Positions 1 through 9,674 of a stretch of 64,000 nucleotides of DNA are shown here, one piece after another. Made by a program: the position numbers and the translations under genes. The notes under the pieces are model-generated. The model saw only the letters and a list, made by a program, of their open reading frames with translations, ran no database searches and was not told the origin of the DNA. The stretch is from Actinacidiphila oryziradicis (lineage in GTDB: Bacteria; Actinomycetota; Actinomycetes; Streptomycetales; Streptomycetaceae): the NCBI RefSeq assembly GCF_005047355.1, contig NZ_SUMC01000005.1, positions 62,001 to 126,000 of the forward strand, given 5' to 3'. Position 1 is the stretch's first letter, and every line of letters begins with the position of its first letter.

Positions 1-61
1 CGTGTCCTGTATGCAATGTACAGAAGCGCGGTACGCCCCCTTCGAAGGGACTGAACTCGTC

Positions 62-1744
62 ATGTCAGACGGCACATCAGACCTCATCTCCGGTGGCCAT
101 CTCGTCGCCAAGGCGCTCAAGGCAGAGGGCGTTGAGGTGATCTACACGCTCTGCGGCGGCCACATCATCGACATCTACGACGGCTGCGTCGACGAGGGCA
201 TCGAGGTGGTCGACGTACGGCACGAGCAGGTGGCCGCCCACGCCGCCGACGGCTACGCACGCATCACCGGCAAGCCGGGCGTAGCCGTCGTCACCGCCGG
301 GCCCGGCACCACCGACGCCGTCACCGGCGTGGCAAACGCCTTCCGCGCCGAGTCACCGATGCTGCTGATCGGTGGTCAGGGCGCCCACAGCCAGCACAAG
401 ATGGGGTCGCTCCAGGACCTCCCGCACGTCGACATGATGACCCCGATCACCAAGTTCGCGGCCACCGTGCCCGACACCGCACGCGCCGCGGACCTGGTCT
501 CCATGGCCTTCCGCGAGTGCTACAACGGGGCGCCCGGGCCGTCCTTCCTGGAGATCCCGCGTGACATCCTCGACGCCAAGGTGCCGCTGACCAAGGCCCG
601 GATACCGAAGGCCGGCGCCTACCGCGCATCCACCCGCAGCCTCGGCGACCCGGCCGCGATCGAGAAGCTCGCCGACCTCCTCATCCACGCCGAGAAGCCG
701 GCCATCCTGATCGGCAGTCAGGTCTGGACGGTCAGGGGAACCGACGCCGCCATCGAGCTCGTCCGCACCCTCAATGTCCCCGCCTACATGAACGGCGCCG
801 GACGCGGCACACTCCCGCCCGGCGACCCGCACCACTTCCAGCTGTCCCGGCGCTACGCCTTCACCGAGGCCGACCTGATCATCATCGTCGGCACGCCCTT
901 CGACTTCCGCATGGGCTACGGCAAGCGGCTCTCCCCCACCGCCACCGTCGTCCAGATCGACCTCGACTACCGCACCGTCGGCAAGAACCGCGACATCGAC
1001 CTCGGCATCGTCGGCGACCCCGGACTCATCCTGGCGTCCGTCACCGAAGCCGCGTCGGGGCGGCTCAATGGCGGTGCGGGCAGGCGCAAGGAGTGGCTGG
1101 ACGAGCTTCGCGCGGTCGAGGCCAAGGCGATCGAGAAGCGGCTGCCGCAGCTGCGCTCGGACGCCTCGCCCATCCACCCGTACCGGCTGGTGAGCGAGAT
1201 CAACGACTTCCTGACGGAGGATTCCATCTACGTCGGCGACGGCGGAGACATCGTCACCTTCTCCGGCCAGGTGGTCCAGCCCAAGTCCCCCGGCCACTGG
1301 ATGGACCCGGGCCCGCTGGGCACGCTCGGCGTCGGCATCCCCTTTGTTCTCGCGGCAAAGCAGGCCCGCCCCGACAAGGAGGTCGTCGCACTCTTCGGCG
1401 ACGGCGCCTTCTCGCTCACCGGCTGGGACTTCGAGACGCTCGTCCGCTACAACCTGCCGTTCGTCGGCATCGTCGGCAACAACTCCTCGATGAACCAGAT
1501 CCGATACGGCCAGGCCGCCAAGTACGGCCTGGAACGTGAGCGGGTCGGCAACACCCTGGGCGACGTGCACTACGACAAGTTCGCCCAGATGCTCGGCGGT
1601 TACGGCGAGGAGGTCCGCGACCCCGCCGACATCGGCCCCGCCCTGCGACGCGCCCGCGAGTCCGGGCTGCCGTCGCTGATCAACGTCTGGGTCGACCCGG
1701 ACGCGTACGCCCCCGGAACCATGAACCAGACGATGTACAAGTGA
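62..1744 (+). CDS. oxc: Oxalyl-CoA decarboxylase-like ThDP-dependent enzyme
   Basis: A 560-residue thiamine-diphosphate enzyme of the acetolactate synthase/oxalyl-CoA decarboxylase/2-hydroxyacyl-CoA lyase superfamily. The cofactor-activating Glu is at residue 55 (VRHEQ), and the ThDP/Mg motif runs from GDG (446-448) to NN (473-474). ATG 62 is preferred over an in-frame upstream start because GAAGGGA lies 11 bases before it and the protein family begins there. Sequence alone would also allow an acetolactate synthase-like role. The oxalate assignment rests on the next genes: a formyl-CoA transferase-like gene starting 10 bases later, an acyl-CoA synthetase and an oxalate/formate-type transporter. 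The inferred reaction is oxalyl-CoA to formyl-CoA plus CO2 in the cytoplasm. First gene of the operon in this window; its promoter lies at or beyond the left edge. Confidence 0.75.
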   Translation: MSDGTSDLISGGHLVAKALKAEGVEVIYTLCGGHIIDIYDGCVDEGIEVVDVRHEQVAAHAADGYARITGKPGVAVVTAGPGTTDAVTGVANAFRAESPMLLIGGQGAHSQHKMGSLQDLPHVDMMTPITKFAATVPDTARAADLVSMAFRECYNGAPGPSFLEIPRDILDAKVPLTKARIPKAGAYRASTRSLGDPAAIEKLADLLIHAEKPAILIGSQVWTVRGTDAAIELVRTLNVPAYMNGAGRGTLPPGDPHHFQLSRRYAFTEADLIIIVGTPFDFRMGYGKRLSPTATVVQIDLDYRTVGKNRDIDLGIVGDPGLILASVTEAASGRLNGGAGRRKEWLDELRAVEAKAIEKRLPQLRSDASPIHPYRLVSEINDFLTEDSIYVGDGGDIVTFSGQVVQPKSPGHWMDPGPLGTLGVGIPFVLAAKQARPDKEVVALFGDGAFSLTGWDFETLVRYNLPFVGIVGNNSSMNQIRYGQAAKYGLERERVGNTLGDVHYDKFAQMLGGYGEEVRDPADIGPALRRARESGLPSLINVWVDPDAYAPGTMNQTMYK

Positions 1745-1754
1745 GGTGACCGCC

Positions 1755-2984
1755 GTGACGAAGGCACTCGAAGGTGTACGTGTCCTGGACATGACCCACG
1801 TCCAGTCCGGACCGTCCGCCACCCAGATCCTCGCCTGGCTGGGCGCGGATGTCGTCAAGCTCGAAGCCCCTACCGGCGACATCACCCGCAAGCAGCTGCG
1901 CGACCTCCCTGACGTCGACAGCCTGTACTTCACGATGCTGAACGGCAACAAGCGCAGCATCACCCTCAACACCAAGACCCCGCGCGGCAAGGAGCTGCTC
2001 ACCAAGCTGATCCGCCGCTCCGACGTCATGGTGGAGAACTTCGGCCCGGGCGCCGTCGACCGCATGGGCTTCACCTGGGAGCGGATCCAGGAGATCAACC
2101 CCCGCATCGTCTACGCCAGTATCAAGGGCTTCGGCGACGGTCCCTACACCAACTTCAAGGCGTACGAGGTCGTTGCCCAGGCCATGGGCGGCTCCATGTC
2201 GACCACCGGCTTCGAGGACGGTCCACCGCTCGCCACCGGCGCCCAGATCGGCGACTCCGGCACCGGTATGCACGCCGTCGCCGGCATCCTCGCCGCCCTC
2301 TACCAGCGCACCAGCACCGGACGCGGCCAGCGGGTGAACGTCGCCATGCAGCACGCCGTCCTCAACCTCTGCCGGGTCAAGCTGCGCGACCAGCAGCGCC
2401 TGGCGCACGGGCCGCTCGCGGAGTACCCCAATGAGGACTTCGGCGACGAGGTACCTCGCTCGGGCAACGCGAGCGGCGGCGGCCAGCCCGGCTGGGCGGT
2501 CAAGACCGCGCCCGGCGGGCCCAACGACTACGTGTACGTCATCGTGCAACCCGTCGGCTGGCAGCCGATCACGCAGCTCCTCGGCCGCCCCGAGCTCGCC
2601 GCGGATCCCGAGTGGGCCACCCCCGAGGCCCGCCTCCCCAAGCTCGGCAAGATGTTCCAGCTGATCGAGGAGTGGACCAGCACCCTTCCCAAGTGGCAGG
2701 TGCTCGAAATCCTCAACGCCCACAACATCCCCTGCGGCCCGATCCTCTCCACCAAGGAGATCATCGAGGACGCCAGCCTCAAGGCCAACGAGATCGTCGT
2801 CGAGGTCGAACACCCCGAGCGCGGCACCTACATCACCGTCGGCAGCCCCATCAAGCTCTCCGACTCGCCCGTCACCGTCGAGCGATCGCCTCTACTGGGC
2901 GAGCACAACCACGACATATATGCCACCGAACTCGGCCTCTCCCCCGCTGAGCTGGTCGAACTGCAGACGAACGGGGTGATCTGA
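1755..2984 (+). CDS. frc: Formyl-CoA transferase-like family III CoA transferase
   Basis: A 409-residue CaiB/BaiF (family III) CoA transferase, close to the ~428 residues of classical formyl-CoA:oxalate CoA-transferase. Family III enzymes use a catalytic Asp; here it is Asp167 in the segment [10 protein letters not shown], matching the position of Asp169 in Oxalobacter Frc. In that reaction CoA moves from formyl-CoA to oxalate, regenerating oxalyl-CoA for the upstream decarboxylase and releasing formate. GTG 1755 is chosen because GAGGTG lies 6 bases upstream, within the 3' end of the previous gene; GTG 1746 is possible. Other family III transferases use different acyl groups, so the substrate is inferred from context. 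Confidence 0.8.
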   Translation: MTKALEGVRVLDMTHVQSGPSATQILAWLGADVVKLEAPTGDITRKQLRDLPDVDSLYFTMLNGNKRSITLNTKTPRGKELLTKLIRRSDVMVENFGPGAVDRMGFTWERIQEINPRIVYASIKGFGDGPYTNFKAYEVVAQAMGGSMSTTGFEDGPPLATGAQIGDSGTGMHAVAGILAALYQRTSTGRGQRVNVAMQHAVLNLCRVKLRDQQRLAHGPLAEYPNEDFGDEVPRSGNASGGGQPGWAVKTAPGGPNDYVYVIVQPVGWQPITQLLGRPELAADPEWATPEARLPKLGKMFQLIEEWTSTLPKWQVLEILNAHNIPCGPILSTKEIIEDASLKANEIVVEVEHPERGTYITVGSPIKLSDSPVTVERSPLLGEHNHDIYATELGLSPAELVELQTNGVI

Positions 2985-2987
2985 CCG

Positions 2988-5138
2988 ATGGCCGACACAT
3001 TGACCGACACGCCCGGGCACGATGAAATCCGTGCCCTATTGGACGCCGTACGGGCCGAGGGCCGCACCGCCCTCACCGCACCCGAAGGCAAGCTGATCGC
3101 CGACGCCTACGGGATCGCCACCCCCGGCGAGGCCCTGGCGCACGACGTGGACGAGGCGGTGGCGTACGCCGACCGCTTCGACGGCCCCGTCGTACTGAAG
3201 ATCGTCTCCCCGGACATCCTGCACAAGACCGACGCGGGCGGCGTCCTCGTGGGGCTCAAGACGGCCAAGGAGGTGCGGGGCGGCTTCCACACCATCATCT
3301 CCAACGCCAAGCAGTACGCGCCGGACGCCCGCATCGAGGGCATCCAGGTGCAGCAGATGCTACCGCCGGGCCAGGAGGTCATCGTCGGCGCGGTCACCGA
3401 CCCGACCTTCGGGAAGGTCGTCGCCTTCGGCCTCGGCGGAGTGCTGGTCGAGGTCCTCAAGGACGTGACCTTCCGCCTCGCACCGGTCACCGGCGACGAG
3501 GCGTTCTCGATGCTCGACTCCATAGACGCGGCCGAGATCCTGCGCGGCGTACGCGGCGCGCCCGCCGTGGACCGGTGGGCGCTCGCCGAGCAGATCCGCC
3601 GGGTCTCGCAGCTCGTCACCGACTTCCCCGAGATCGCGGAGGTCGACCTGAACCCGGTGATCGCCACGCCCGAGGGCGCGCTGGCGGCCGACATACGCGT
3701 CATCCTCGCCGACGGCGCACCGGTCGAGCGGCAGAAGTTCTCCCGCGAGGAGATCCTGACGGCCATGACCCGGCTCATGAAGCCGAGCGCGGTGGCCGTG
3801 ATCGGGGCCTCGAACGAAGAGGGCAAGATCGGCAACTCCGTCATGCGGAACCTCGTTGACGGCGGCTTCGCCGGGGACATCTTCCCCGTCAACCCCAAGT
3901 CCGACGACATCCTCGGCCTCAAGGCCTACCGTTCCGTGACCGACATCCCCGGCGACGTCGATGTGGCCGTCTTCGCGATCCCCGCGAAGTTCGTTCCCGC
4001 CGCCCTTGAGGAGGTCGGCCGCAAGGGCATCCCCAACGCCGTCCTCATCCCCTCCGGCTTCGCCGAGACCGGCGACCAGCCCCTCCAGGACAAGGTCGTC
4101 GCCATCGCCCGCGAGTACGGCGTCCGTGTTCTGGGCCCGAACATCTACGGCTACTACTCCACCTGGCAGGACCTCTGCGCCACCTTCTGCACTCCGTACG
4201 ACGTCAAGGGCGGTGTCGCCCTCACCTCGCAGTCCGGCGGCATCGGCATGGCTATCCTCGGCTTCGCCCGTACGACGAAGACCGGCGTGTCCGCGATCGT
4301 CGGACTGGGCAACAAGTCGGATGTGGACGAGGACGACCTGCTCACCTACTTCGGCGAGGACGACAACACCACGTGCATCGCCATGCACCTGGAGGACCTC
4401 AAGGACGGCCGCGCCTTCGTCGAGGCCGCCCGCGAGGTGGTGAAGAAGAAGCCGATCGTCGTGCTGAAGGCCGGCCGCACCTCGGCCGGGGCCAGGGCCG
4501 CCGGCTCCCACACCGGCGCTCTCGCGGGCGACGACAAGGTGTACGACGACATCCTGCGGCAGGCCGGCGTCATCCGGGCGCCCGGGCTGAAGGACATGCT
4601 GGAGTACGCGCGGGCACTGCCCGTGCTCCCCACCCCGCAGGGCGACAACGTCGTGATCATCACCGGCGCGGGCGGCTCGGGCGTGCTGCTCTCCGACGCC
4701 TGCGTCGACAACGGCCTGACGCTCATGGAGATCCCGCCCGACCTGGACGCGGCCTTCATGCGGTACATCCCGCCCTTCGGCGCGGCGGGCAACCCGATCG
4801 ACATCACCGGCGGGGAGCCGCCGTCCACGTACGAGGCGACGATCCGTCTCGGCCTGGAGGACCCCCGCGTGCACGCCCTGATCCTGGGCTACTGGCACAC
4901 CATCGTCACCCCGCCGATGGTCTTCGCCGAACTCGCCGCACGAGTCGTCGCCGAGGCCCGTGCCAAGGGCATCCACAAGCCCGTGGTGGCCTCGCTGGCC
5001 GGCGACACGGAGGTCGAGGCGGCATGCGCGTATCTCTTCGAGCGAGGAGTCGTCGCATACCCCTACACCACCGAGCAGCCCGTCGCGGCGCTCGGCGCGA
5101 AGTACCGCTGGGCGCGGGCCGCGGGGTTGCTCCCGTGA
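2988..5138 (+). CDS. NDP-forming acyl-CoA synthetase (acetate-CoA ligase/succinyl-CoA ligase-like)
   Basis: A 716-residue single-chain NDP-forming acyl-CoA synthetase. It has an N-terminal ATP-grasp domain (about 10-235), a Rossmann CoA-binding domain starting near 265 (VAVIGASNEEGKIGN), and a ligase domain with the phosphohistidine site at His508 in GSHTGALAG. These enzymes reversibly couple acyl-CoA thioester cleavage to ATP or GTP synthesis. It starts 3 bases after frc and is clearly co-transcribed. Two roles fit: priming oxalate to oxalyl-CoA at ATP cost, or conserving energy from formyl-CoA (formate plus ATP). The sequence does not decide between them. The domain order (ATP-grasp first) differs from the archaeal Acd alpha/beta order. 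Confidence 0.8.
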   Translation: MADTLTDTPGHDEIRALLDAVRAEGRTALTAPEGKLIADAYGIATPGEALAHDVDEAVAYADRFDGPVVLKIVSPDILHKTDAGGVLVGLKTAKEVRGGFHTIISNAKQYAPDARIEGIQVQQMLPPGQEVIVGAVTDPTFGKVVAFGLGGVLVEVLKDVTFRLAPVTGDEAFSMLDSIDAAEILRGVRGAPAVDRWALAEQIRRVSQLVTDFPEIAEVDLNPVIATPEGALAADIRVILADGAPVERQKFSREEILTAMTRLMKPSAVAVIGASNEEGKIGNSVMRNLVDGGFAGDIFPVNPKSDDILGLKAYRSVTDIPGDVDVAVFAIPAKFVPAALEEVGRKGIPNAVLIPSGFAETGDQPLQDKVVAIAREYGVRVLGPNIYGYYSTWQDLCATFCTPYDVKGGVALTSQSGGIGMAILGFARTTKTGVSAIVGLGNKSDVDEDDLLTYFGEDDNTTCIAMHLEDLKDGRAFVEAAREVVKKKPIVVLKAGRTSAGARAAGSHTGALAGDDKVYDDILRQAGVIRAPGLKDMLEYARALPVLPTPQGDNVVIITGAGGSGVLLSDACVDNGLTLMEIPPDLDAAFMRYIPPFGAAGNPIDITGGEPPSTYEATIRLGLEDPRVHALILGYWHTIVTPPMVFAELAARVVAEARAKGIHKPVVASLAGDTEVEAACAYLFERGVVAYPYTTEQPVAALGAKYRWARAAGLLP

Positions 5139-5150
5139 CCCGCATCTGAG

Positions 5151-5198
5151 ACCGGGGCTCTGCCCCGGGCCCCGGTTGCCATGTGCGGGCCGGTGGCC
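5151..5198. repeat. Partial copy of a GC-rich intergenic repeat
   Basis: Downstream of the acyl-CoA synthetase gene the sequence ACCGGGGCTCTGCCCCGG, then a CCCCGGTT..GTGCGGGCCGG stretch, closely matches 14992-15030 inside the diaphorase gene. The inner part is a self-complementary GGGGC/GCCCC hairpin. It is one of at least three related copies in the window (also about 26597-26630). Similar GC-rich dispersed repeats are common between Streptomyces genes. Confidence 0.55.
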
Positions 5199-5245
5199 GG
5201 GTTGTGCCCACACGTGCCGCCCTGCGGCACGCCTGCCCACAACCC
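5199..5245 (+). terminator. Large stem-loop after the oxalate genes
   Basis: GGGTTGTG (5199-5206) pairs with CACAACCC (5238-5245), and the inner arms CGTGCCGC (5213-5220) and GCGGCACG (5224-5231) enclose a CCT loop. TTTCACTGTTTT follows. It could terminate the upstream operon or act as an mRNA-stabilising structure before the transporter gene. Confidence 0.6.
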
Positions 5246-5398
5246 TTTCACTGTTTTAGCCGCTGACGCTCAGCGCAGCGTGAACGCGAGACGGGACCGG
5301 CCAACCGCGAGCCGCGGAGCCGGTCCCGCCCCGGAAGCACGAGAAGAGATCCGTCCAGGGGGCGCTGGCCAGGCTCTTTCGAGGCAAGGGGAACGACA

Positions 5399-6790
5399 AT
5401 GACGTCACCGACATCGGCTCAACCACCCACTACCTACAAGGAGATCAGAGACGCCAACGGGCGGCTGTACCGGGTCGGCGAGACCGACCGGGACATCCTC
5501 GGCCGGCCGCGCTGGCTGATGGTGCTGCTGCCTTGGGCCGCGATGCTCGGCATCAGCGTCGCCGAGTACGCATACGGGTCCGCCGAGGACACCCTGTCCC
5601 AGGCCCACAACTGGACCCACACCAACACCTTCTGGCTGCTGAGCGTCTGGGTCGTCTTCCAGGCCGGCGTGGCCTTCCCCGCCGGTCGGCTGCGCGAAAA
5701 GGGGCTCTTCTCCGCCCGCGCCGCCATGCTCAGCGGCGCCGGCCTGGCCTTCCTCGGCTACCTGGCGCTCAGCCACGCCCCGAACATCTGGTGGGCCTTC
5801 GCCGGCTTCGGCTTCCTGGGCGGCACCGGAGCCGGGCTGGTCTACGCGACCTGCATCAACATGGTCGGCAAGTGGTACCCGGAGCGGCGCGGCGGGAAGA
5901 CCGGGTTCGTCAACGGCGGTTTCGCCTACGGTGCGGTTCCGCTGATCTTCGTCTTCACGTACGTCTTCGACCTGGGCAACTACCGTACGGTGCTTGATGT
6001 CATCGGGGTGTACGTCCTGCTGGTGGTCGGGATATCGGGGCTGTTCTTCAAGGACCCGCCGAAGAACTGGTGGCCCGCCCACATCGACCCCATCGCCTTC
6101 AACCGCGACCGCAAGGCGAACAGCACGCTGGCGAAGAACCCGCCCGCGGTCAAGCAGTTCGGCCCGGCGGAGGCCATCCGCACCGGCATGCTGCCGCTGA
6201 TGTGGATATGCCTGGTGATCATCGCCGGTGTGTCGATCTTCGGCATCGCCTTCCAGGTCCCGTTCGCCAAGGAGATGGGCTTCGGGCCACTGGTGGCGGC
6301 GTCCTCCATGGGCGTCATGGCGGTCGTCAACGGCACCGGGCGCGGCGCCGTCGGCTGGCTGTCGGACCGCTTCGGGCGCAAGCAGACCCTCACCGTCGTC
6401 CTGCTGATCGAGGGCCTGGCCCAGTTCGGCATACTGTGGGCCGGAACGGCGCGCAATGAGCCGCTCTTCCTCGTCTTCGCCTTCGTCTCCGGCTTCGGCG
6501 GCGGAGCCTTCTATCCGCTGTTCGCGGCGCTGGTGCCGGACTACTTCGGCGAGAACAACAACGCCCAGAACTACGGTCTCGTCTACAGCGCCAAGCTGTT
6601 CAGCGGGCTCGCCGGCGGCGGGCTCGGCTCCATCGTCATCGACGCCTGGGGCTACCACGGCGCCTATCTGCTCGCCGGAGCCATCAGCCTGCTGGCCGCC
6701 GCCCTCACCCTGCTGCTCCGCCAGCCGGGCCGGGACCGACTGCGGGACATCCGGCCCAATCCGCAGCCGATCAGCCGAGAAATGGCCTGA
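5399..6790 (+). CDS. Oxalate/formate antiporter-family (OFA) MFS transporter
   Basis: A 463-residue major facilitator with about 12 hydrophobic helices and an N-terminal cytoplasmic tail of about 35 residues. The OFA subfamily signature is at residues 141-165 (GGTGAGLVYATCIN followed by GKWYPERRG). Family members exchange oxalate for formate or carry other carboxylates. The position 260 bases after the oxc-frc-ligase genes makes oxalate uptake and/or formate export the likely job. The start ATG is preceded by AAGGGGAA. It may have its own promoter, because a stem-loop separates it from the upstream genes. A strong hairpin follows its stop codon. Confidence 0.82.
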   Translation: MTSPTSAQPPTTYKEIRDANGRLYRVGETDRDILGRPRWLMVLLPWAAMLGISVAEYAYGSAEDTLSQAHNWTHTNTFWLLSVWVVFQAGVAFPAGRLREKGLFSARAAMLSGAGLAFLGYLALSHAPNIWWAFAGFGFLGGTGAGLVYATCINMVGKWYPERRGGKTGFVNGGFAYGAVPLIFVFTYVFDLGNYRTVLDVIGVYVLLVVGISGLFFKDPPKNWWPAHIDPIAFNRDRKANSTLAKNPPAVKQFGPAEAIRTGMLPLMWICLVIIAGVSIFGIAFQVPFAKEMGFGPLVAASSMGVMAVVNGTGRGAVGWLSDRFGRKQTLTVVLLIEGLAQFGILWAGTARNEPLFLVFAFVSGFGGGAFYPLFAALVPDYFGENNNAQNYGLVYSAKLFSGLAGGGLGSIVIDAWGYHGAYLLAGAISLLAAALTLLLRQPGRDRLRDIRPNPQPISREMA

Positions 6791-6810
6791 GGAGGGCCTT
6801 TGTTCCTCGA

Positions 6811-6850
6811 CCGCCGGGCAGGCCCGATGTGCTCTGGGCCTGCCCGGCGG
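6811..6850 (+). terminator. Rho-independent-type hairpin
   Basis: Perfect 15-bp inverted repeat: CCGCCGGGCAGGCCC (6811-6825) and GGGCCTGCCCGGCGG (6836-6850) around a 10-base loop, 20 bases after the OFA transporter stop. There is no long T-tract, as is common in Streptomyces terminators. Confidence 0.75.
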
Positions 6851-7318
6851 CTGCAGTTCGTCCCGCGGCGGTGGGCCCGCTCCCGTACACCCACTCGCCC
6901 GGCACCGCCTGCTTGCTCGGGCGGTTACGCGTCCTTCTACTCACCGGACGCCAGGTTCGAGGGCTGCCGGATCTGCGGCTCCGGCAACGGGATCAAACGG
7001 CGTCGTCGCTTCCCGGAGCGGCCCGGGAGACCTCCCCAGTACGGTCACCACGGCGTGCGTCAGCCTGGAGAGCTGCCACCCGAACAACGCCGGGACCAAA
7101 CGGTACGCACTCGCCTTCCAGGACGCCATGACAGCGGCGGGTCGACCCTGGCCGTCTCCCACATGGTGGCGTACTCGCACGAACGCGGCGCGCGCGATGT
7201 CATCGGCGAGAAGGCACGGAATTACCCGACCGCGTTGCGCGCGGGCGTGGCTCACGGCCCGATGGGGAAGTTGATCTCCCGAATCTTCCCAAGGTGATCG
7301 GTGCGCGATCAACGGAGA
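6851..7318. other. Gap with possible decayed reading frame
   Basis: No intact gene is convincing here. From about 7075 to 7297 on the plus strand, two adjacent frames have coding-like codon use. The first contains RYALAFQDAMTAAGRPWP, and after a frame change comes a stretch with VAYSHERGARDVIGEKARN and a C-terminal end ISRIFPR before a stop. This could be the 3' remnant of a frameshifted gene. I do not recognise the family. Confidence 0.3.
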
Positions 7319-7651
7319 TCAGGATTTCCCGGATGCGTCGCCGGTCAGGGCCTTATCGGCGATCGCCCTATGATGCCTGATGACTTCTTCGATGATGAAA
7401 TTGAGGAATTTCTCCGCGAACGCCGGGTCGAGATGCGCCTCCTCGGCCATCCGCCGAAGCCGTGTGATTTGCGCGGCTTCGCGGTCCGGGTCCGCCGGAG
7501 GCAGCTCGTAGGCCGCTTTGAGCTCCCCCACCTGCTGGGTGCACTTGAAGCGCTCGGCGAGGAGGTGGACGAGCGCCGCGTCGAGGTTGTCGATACTGCC
7601 CCGCAGGTATCGCAGACGCGCCCGGGCCTCTTCGGTCGGCTGCTGGCTCAT
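7319..7651 (-). CDS. Chorismate mutase (AroQ type)
   Basis: A 110-residue all-helical AroQ-class chorismate mutase, converting chorismate to prephenate for phenylalanine/tyrosine synthesis. The N-terminal helix has RLRYLRGSIDNLDAALVHLL, followed by the active-site segment ERFKCTQQVGELKA with Arg34 and Lys45, and a C-terminal FLNFIIEEVIRHH helix. The length matches stand-alone actinobacterial enzymes of 90-110 residues. The start ATG is preceded by AGGAG at a 10-base distance; a longer in-frame extension has no such site. It lies between the LysE gene (same strand, separate) and the decayed region. Confidence 0.88.
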   Translation of the reverse strand: MSQQPTEEARARLRYLRGSIDNLDAALVHLLAERFKCTQQVGELKAAYELPPADPDREAAQITRLRRMAEEAHLDPAFAEKFLNFIIEEVIRHHRAIADKALTGDASGKS

Positions 7652-7711
7652 GCTTCTAGCGCTCCTGCTCACAGGGGATACGGACCGCAGCACACTACCT
7701 GCCGCCGGGAC

Positions 7712-8347
7712 TCAGTCCGTACGACCGGTCACGGCGACTGTCACGCCGAGCCCGATCATCGCCAGACCGCCGGCCCCGCCGACCATGGACAGCCGGCGCG
7801 GGTTGCCTGCGAACCAGGAGCGGGCGGCGGAGGCTGCGAGGCCCCAGACGCTGTCGCTGACGAGGGCGATGCAGGCGGAGATGAGACCGAGCAGAAGCAT
7901 CTGGCCGGGCACGTGGCCTGCCGAGCGGTCAACGAACTGGGGAAGCACGGCCGCGAAGAAAACAATCGTCTTGGGGTTGGTCGCCCCCACCACGAAACCC
8001 TCCCACAGCGTCCGCAACGCTCCCCGCTCGGGGGCCGCGACGGTTTGCGCGTGCAGAGCACCGCGGTGCTGCCAGGCCTTGAACCCGAGGAACACCAGGT
8101 AGGCGGCGCCCGCGAGCTTCAGGGTCAGGAAGAGGACGACGGAGCGCTCCACCACGGTCCCGACACCGAGGGCCACCATGGCGACGAGGGCGTAGCAGCC
8201 GATGGTGTTGCCGGCGACCGACATCAGCGCTGTGCGGCGCCCGTGCGCCAGGGCGCGCCCGATGACGAAGACCACGCTGGGCCCGGGGATCACGATCAGC
8301 AGGAGGGACATCGCGGCGTATGCCGCCAGGCGGTCGGCGGAAACCAT
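7712..8347 (-). CDS. LysE/RhtB family amino-acid exporter
   Basis: A 211-residue inner-membrane protein with six predicted hydrophobic helices. It carries the family's N-terminal signature, IPGPSVVFVIGRALAHGRR, at about residues 20-38. LysE-family translocators export amino acids or related small molecules. Substrate cannot be read from the sequence. Divergent from the VOC gene at 8406, with a 58-bp shared promoter gap. Confidence 0.85.
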   Translation of the reverse strand: MVSADRLAAYAAMSLLLIVIPGPSVVFVIGRALAHGRRTALMSVAGNTIGCYALVAMVALGVGTVVERSVVLFLTLKLAGAAYLVFLGFKAWQHRGALHAQTVAAPERGALRTLWEGFVVGATNPKTIVFFAAVLPQFVDRSAGHVPGQMLLLGLISACIALVSDSVWGLAASAARSWFAGNPRRLSMVGGAGGLAMIGLGVTVAVTGRTD

Positions 8348-8405
8348 AGCCCGACGCTAGCGGGGTATACGTTTCGACGCACCACCATTACGAGGAGGCA
8401 GGGTC

Positions 8406-8930
8406 ATGGGCGAGCCCCAGGGCAAGGAGTTGGAGGCGTTGCGCGAGCGGCGGGCGGCGCTGCGCGGCAAGTATCTACGGGCACCGGCCGAGCGGCCGCC
8501 GACGCAGGCTGCGGGGGTACACCATGTGGCGTTCATCTGCGCGGATGTCGAGGAGACGATCGGCTTCTATCAGGACTTCCTGGGGTTCCCGCTGGTGGAG
8601 CTGGTGGAGAACCGCGATTACCCGGGGTCGAGCCACTTCTTCTTCGACATCGGCCACGGCAATCTGCTGGGGTTCTTCGACTTCCCAGGCCATGACCACC
8701 CCGCCCAGCACGAGACGATCGGCGGGTTGCAGCACTTGGCACTGTCGGTGACCGAGGAGCAGTTCAGGGGGGCGAAGGCGCGCTTCGACGCGGCCGGGTT
8801 CGAATACCTGGGGCCGGACCGGGGCGCGGACGACAGCCTGTACATCCGTGACCCGAACGGGGTCAGTGTGGAGCTCTACCAGGAGCGGCTCGGCTACTTC
8901 AACGGGGTGGCGCTGCTCACGGAGGACTGA
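8406..8930 (+). CDS. VOC superfamily (glyoxalase/dioxygenase-like) protein
   Basis: A 174-residue protein with one vicinal-oxygen-chelate unit pair. Metal-ligand-type positions are visible: His in GVHHVAFICADVE near residue 40, His in GLQHLALSV near 115, and Glu in PNGVSVELYQERL near 160. The segment RDPNGVSVELYQ is typical of lactoylglutathione lyase-like or ring-cleavage-like proteins. The reaction is unknown. AGGAGG precedes the ATG. Confidence 0.8.
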   Translation: MGEPQGKELEALRERRAALRGKYLRAPAERPPTQAAGVHHVAFICADVEETIGFYQDFLGFPLVELVENRDYPGSSHFFFDIGHGNLLGFFDFPGHDHPAQHETIGGLQHLALSVTEEQFRGAKARFDAAGFEYLGPDRGADDSLYIRDPNGVSVELYQERLGYFNGVALLTED

Positions 8931-8955
8931 TGAGCGTGGCCGTGGGGGCGAACCT

Positions 8956-9642
8956 CTACTCGTGCGGCCTCCCGTCGCGCTGGTGGTAGGAGGTCCGGGT
9001 GTGCTCGGTGTGGGCTCGCATCACCTGTTGGGCGCCGGCCTCGTCGCGGGCCGCGATCGCCTCGATCAGCTCCCGGTGCTCGATCCACGACTGGACCCCG
9101 CGTTGCCGCGCTACCGGTGTGTAGTACCAGCGCACCCGCCGGTCCACCTGCGCGGCGAGCTCGCCCAGCACCGCGTTCCCCGCGAGCTCCATAACGTACG
9201 CGTGGAAGGCCGCGTTGGCGGCCACCGCGGCGTCCACGTCATCGGCGGCGACCGCCTCCTCGCCGGTCTGGCACAGCCGGTCGAGCCGGGTCAGGCCGTG
9301 CGCGGACGAATTGACGGCGGCGAGCCGCGCCGCCTCGGTCTCGAGCAGCGCCCGTACGACGAGAAGCTGATCCGCTTCGGCCTCGGTCGGCTCGTGGACG
9401 AATGCGCCCTGGGCGGGGCGCAGATCGACCCACCCCTCGGTGTTGAGGCGCTGCAACGCCTCCCGGACGGGTTGGCGGGAGACACCGAGGTGGCTGGCGA
9501 GCTCGGTCTCCACCAAGTGCTGGCCCGGGCGCAAGGCGCGGGTCGTGATCAGCTCCAGCAGTGCCTCGTACACCCGCTCACGGAGCGGTCCGGGACGCTC
9601 CAGCTTGGGCACGGCCCCGGGCGGCAGTCCGGTGGACAGCAT
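8956..9642 (-). CDS. GntR family (FadR/FCD subfamily) transcriptional regulator
   Basis: A 228-residue regulator with an N-terminal winged helix (PGPLRERVYEALLELI; LGVSRQPVREALQRL, residues about 20-75) and an all-helical FCD ligand domain (about 90-215) with His/Asp residues such as FHAYVMELAG. FCD domains bind carboxylates, often with a metal. ATG 9642 is chosen because TGGGGGA precedes it and the HTH begins shortly after; the reading frame extends further upstream without support. Its upstream region carries direct repeats of GTAGAC (minus strand, 9675-9696). Similar half-sites occur before the formate dehydrogenase operon, so it is a candidate regulator of that operon. Confidence 0.85.
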   Translation of the reverse strand: MLSTGLPPGAVPKLERPGPLRERVYEALLELITTRALRPGQHLVETELASHLGVSRQPVREALQRLNTEGWVDLRPAQGAFVHEPTEAEADQLLVVRALLETEAARLAAVNSSAHGLTRLDRLCQTGEEAVAADDVDAAVAANAAFHAYVMELAGNAVLGELAAQVDRRVRWYYTPVARQRGVQSWIEHRELIEAIAARDEAGAQQVMRAHTEHTRTSYHQRDGRPHE

Positions 9643-9674
9643 CTGTTCCCCCAGCGGTCGGCGAATTGGCTTTC

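Noticed and set aside
353..2107. Long open frame antisense to oxc and frc
   Set aside because: Its composition mirrors the complement of two clearly coding genes with high third-position GC; no family resemblance.
1680..2813. Long minus-strand frame antisense to frc
   Set aside because: Low-complexity Gly/Leu/Asp/Val-rich shadow of the coding strand; no start signal or motif.
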